The position numbers were made by a program, and so were the translations under genes. A DNA stretch of 7,936 nt from Chlamydiota bacterium (GTDB taxonomy: Bacteria; Chlamydiota; Chlamydiia; Chlamydiales; Rhabdochlamydiaceae): contig JAAKFB010000077.1 of assembly GCA_011065235.1 (NCBI GenBank), positions 1-7,936 on the forward strand. The letters run 5' to 3'. Below the pieces are notes generated by a model. That model was not told the origin of the DNA and did not search any database. It was given only the letters and a program-made list of their open reading frames with translations. Positions within the stretch are counted from its first letter, which is position 1, and each line of letters starts with the position of its first letter. This document shows positions 6,233 through 7,936 of the stretch, piece after piece.

Positions 6233-6658
6233 ATGACTTTCACCTATCAAAGAACAATTCGTTTAAGTGAAACCGATGCGACGGGAGTTCTCTATTTTGC
6301 TGAGCTTTTAAAACTCGCAGAAGAGGCTTTTGAGGCGTTTTTGCATACCAAAAATTTTACGGTAAATGATCTGATCGAAAACACCCCGTTTTTGATGCCG
6401 ATTGTCCATGCGGAAGCTGATTACGCAGCTCCGCTCAAGGTGGGAGATGTCGTTGACATCGAGCTCTGTTTGGGTGAAGTGGGGGAGTCGTCGTTCACTC
6501 TGCAGTCGTATCTTTTGAAAGAGGGAGTGGAAGCGGGAAGGACGAAGATCATCCATGTCGTCATTTCGAAGGAGACGGGACAAGGGATTCCGATTCCAGA
6601 ATCGGTTTCGACTTTTTTAGAGGCTTTGCGCTCACCTCAATGTTGCTCGGAATCTTAA
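6233..6658 (+). CDS. menI: Hotdog-fold acyl-CoA thioesterase, probably 1,4-dihydroxy-2-naphthoyl-CoA hydrolase
   Basis: The 141 residues have the usual length and pattern of the YbgC/4-hydroxybenzoyl-CoA thioesterase family. The signature is TDATGVLYFAELLKLAEEAF (residues 14-33), where D15 is the expected catalytic aspartate; the family continues with PLKVGDVVDIEL (67-78) and the closing strand with the TG-x-PIP element (115-122). Cyanobacterial-type DHNA-CoA thioesterases share the TDA-x-GVxYF signature. With menE and menC next door, hydrolysis of DHNA-CoA to 1,4-dihydroxy-2-naphthoate, the step after MenB, is the most likely role. A general YbgC-like acyl-CoA thioesterase is the alternative. 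The gene starts directly on the stop codon of the preceding gene (TAAATG) with no strong ribosome-binding site, which points to translational coupling. Its last 98 bases overlap the end of menE on the other strand. Confidence 0.78.
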   Translation: MTFTYQRTIRLSETDATGVLYFAELLKLAEEAFEAFLHTKNFTVNDLIENTPFLMPIVHAEADYAAPLKVGDVVDIELCLGEVGESSFTLQSYLLKEGVEAGRTKIIHVVISKETGQGIPIPESVSTFLEALRSPQCCSES

Positions 6659-7763
6659 AGCGGGGCAGTGTCTCTTCTAGTTTTTCTTGAATGGATTCCG
6701 GTGAAAGGCTCTCTTCAGAGTAGATCTGAGCGATCGGACGCATCCCAAATTCCGCATCTGGCACTGGTTCCACGCGCGCTTCAATCACGTGTGGAATATC
6801 TAGGAGAGCTTTTTCAATCTCTTCGGGTTGGATGTTTTCTCCACCTGAAATAAATTGCCTATCTTTTCTACCTAAAATCTGAAGCTTGCCATCAAAGTGC
6901 GCGATGTCGCGTGTTGCAAACCACTCATCGCTTTGGCGAGGCTCTTGGTCCCAATATTTGTATAGGAGGGAAGGGCCGCGCAAGAATAATTCTCCATCGG
7001 ATGCGATTTTCCATTCGATATGGGGGAGAAAGGTGGTATTGAGGGCTGCCATCGAGGCGCATTCGGTCATTCCGTAGGTTGCATAAATGGGATAAGAGGT
7101 TGGTAGAGTTTTGGGCAGGGGCGCACCGCCGACGAGGAGGCACTTGAGTTTTGGTAAAGGCTCTCGCAGGCGATACAGCTGTGTCGGGACCATGGAAATG
7201 TGGGTCGCAAGGTGTTTTTCTTCGGGAAAGAGGAGGCGCGCACCCGCTGTGAAACAGCGCAAGAAAAGGGCGATGCCCGAAATATGAAAAAGGGGAAGGC
7301 TGAGACAGTATGCATCATCGGGTTTAAGGTTTAGGGCTTCTATAGTTATTTGCGCGCTGATCCGATGGCTTTTGAAAAAATGACAGGCGATTTTGGCAGA
7401 TGAGGAGGTTTCAATGAGGGTGGCAAGGAGGTTGTCATCTATGTCGGGTTGGACAAATGGGGTTGAAAGGGGGAGTGTGTCTGGATCGATGTAGTGTGCT
7501 TGTGTTTTTTCTAAGCGCGATTGGATGGAGGGAAGACGGAAGCTCAAGGGATAGAGGGTTTTTCCCATGCGCCAGGCTGCAAAGAAAAAGGCGAGGTGCA
7601 GGGGTGTGGGTTTAGGGATAAATGCGATGTATGGGGCGGAAATGGAATGCAGGGGAGCGCAAAATTTTTGAATCAGTTCATCGAACGCACGATAGGCGAG
7701 GGATGAGAAAGCGGGAGCATCAGGGCGATGCTGTTTGCAATGAGCAATCGGGCACCGAGTCAT
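6561..7763 (-). CDS. menE: o-Succinylbenzoate-CoA ligase (MenE), adenylate-forming enzyme
   Basis: MenE activates o-succinylbenzoate with ATP and CoA in the menaquinone pathway. Numbered from a possible TTG at 7775 (404 residues), the visible ANL-superfamily motifs are: LPLFHISGIALF (160-171), HISMVPTQLYRL (192-203), the nucleotide-binding TYGMTE (233-238), DGELFLRG (260-267), RD (289-290) before the hinge block LGRKDRQFISGGENI (301-315), and LPRFKIP (370-376). ATG 7763 (residue 5, 400 residues) is chosen as start: it has a GAG seven bases upstream, whereas 7775 is a TTG codon. Two features are odd. The ATP-phosphate loop, normally TSGTTGxPK, is reduced to TSSSAKIA (123-130). The terminal catalytic-lysine motif is a loose LKKSKPI (386-392). 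The length is short for the superfamily (often ~450-500) but similar to compact MenE proteins. It follows menC, and its 3' end overlaps the thioesterase gene. A catalytically weak or divergent MenE cannot be excluded. Confidence 0.82.
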   Translation of the reverse strand: MTRCPIAHCKQHRPDAPAFSSLAYRAFDELIQKFCAPLHSISAPYIAFIPKPTPLHLAFFFAAWRMGKTLYPLSFRLPSIQSRLEKTQAHYIDPDTLPLSTPFVQPDIDDNLLATLIETSSSAKIACHFFKSHRISAQITIEALNLKPDDAYCLSLPLFHISGIALFLRCFTAGARLLFPEEKHLATHISMVPTQLYRLREPLPKLKCLLVGGAPLPKTLPTSYPIYATYGMTECASMAALNTTFLPHIEWKIASDGELFLRGPSLLYKYWDQEPRQSDEWFATRDIAHFDGKLQILGRKDRQFISGGENIQPEEIEKALLDIPHVIEARVEPVPDAEFGMRPIAQIYSEESLSPESIQEKLEETLPRFKIPSNIEVSAKPLKKSKPILESESLVPSPSK

Positions 7764-7842
7764 AAATGTTCTCAAAAGAGCGCAAGATGTCGAGGCCGCG
7801 GTACGTTTCTCCCAAGTTTAATCGGGTGATCAGACGCCGAAT

Positions 7843-7936
7843 CTAGGCGATTCTGACGGGGGTTTCAAAGCTGCCCGTCAACACCACTTTGGGGCCGAGT
7901 ATTAGAAAGGAAGTAAAGGGATAGAGCGACAGCGGT
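7843..7936 (-). CDS. menC: o-Succinylbenzoate synthase (MenC), C-terminal end, partial and possibly cut by an amber codon
   Basis: Thirty residues enter from the right edge and end at TAG (7843-7845). They include LGPKVVLTGSFETPVRIA, which resembles the C-terminal barrel strand of MenC in the enolase superfamily (E. coli has a VISSSIESSLG stretch there). MenC dehydrates SHCHC to o-succinylbenzoate, the substrate of MenE, and the order menC-menE is common, which supports the call. After the TAG the same frame stays open to TGA at 7720-7722 and reads IRRLITRLNL, then GETYRGLDILRSFENIYD; a GLDT element occurs at nearly the same distance in E. coli MenC. The stop may therefore be a nonsense change or an error in the sequence. 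If read through, the gene would overlap menE by 44 bp. Only the end of the gene is visible, so the identification is tentative. Confidence 0.5.
   Translation of the reverse strand, partial: PLSLYPFTSFLILGPKVVLTGSFETPVRIA

Noticed and set aside
7764..7775. Upstream TTG start for menE at 7775
   Set aside because: The first codon there is TTG, and ATG 7763 is better placed behind a GAG. The four extra residues add nothing recognisable.
7843..7845. Genome-wide reassignment of TAG to a sense codon
   Set aside because: The transporter gene also ends in TAG (1927-1929), and its extension beyond the stop has no conserved-looking sequence, so TAG behaves as a normal stop elsewhere in the window.
1..7936. 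tRNA, rRNA, CRISPR array, transposase or integrase
   Set aside because: All gaps between genes are short (the largest is 169 bp), and none shows cloverleaf structure, regular spaced repeats or a mobile-element protein.

Overview
The window looks like chromosomal DNA from an intracellular, chlamydia-like bacterium (Chlamydiota, most likely an amoeba-associated or environmental Parachlamydiales-type lineage). This is an inference from gene content: a eukaryote-like F-box plus leucine-rich-repeat (LRR) protein, a probable YidC N-terminus of chlamydial style, a long TPR protein, a GadC-like amino acid transporter, and menaquinone genes of the o-succinylbenzoate route. No rRNA, tRNA, CRISPR array or transposase was seen, and no stretch over 300 bases lacks a gene.

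Layout. Positions 1-294 (minus) hold the first 98 codons of a membrane protein that runs off the left edge, probably YidC. Just upstream on the same strand is a 498-residue F-box/LRR protein (323-1819) with its own strong promoter. It is much more AT-rich in its LRR part than its neighbours and was probably an acquired, rapidly evolving effector gene. Next come a 12-helix APC-family amino acid transporter (1927-3333) and a 680-residue cytosolic TPR protein (3427-5469), both on the minus strand. A 169-bp divergent promoter region (5470-5638) then leads into a plus-strand pair: a small unrecognised membrane protein (5639-6232) and a hotdog-fold acyl-CoA thioesterase (6233-6658), joined stop-to-start. 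From the right edge, minus-strand menC (end only) and menE (6561-7763) run leftward. The 3' end of menE overlaps the 3' end of the thioesterase gene by 98 bp.

How the genes work together. MenC makes o-succinylbenzoate and MenE activates it to the CoA ester. After ring closure by MenB (not in view), the thioesterase next door is well placed to release 1,4-dihydroxy-2-naphthoate (the MenI step), so the right third of the window reads as a menaquinone cluster. The left part combines envelope biogenesis (YidC), nutrient import (APC transporter) and host manipulation (F-box/LRR).

The strongest oddities are: (1) an amber codon that cuts the menC frame inside a region whose downstream translation still looks like MenC; (2) the F-box/LRR gene, whose repeats contain a three-LRR (207-bp) tandem duplication; (3) the 98-bp convergent coding overlap of menE and the thioesterase gene; (4) a degenerate nucleotide-binding loop in MenE; (5) a TPR protein built on a 41-42-residue unit rather than 34; (6) a sharp drop in GC at the left edge inside the probable yidC frame.
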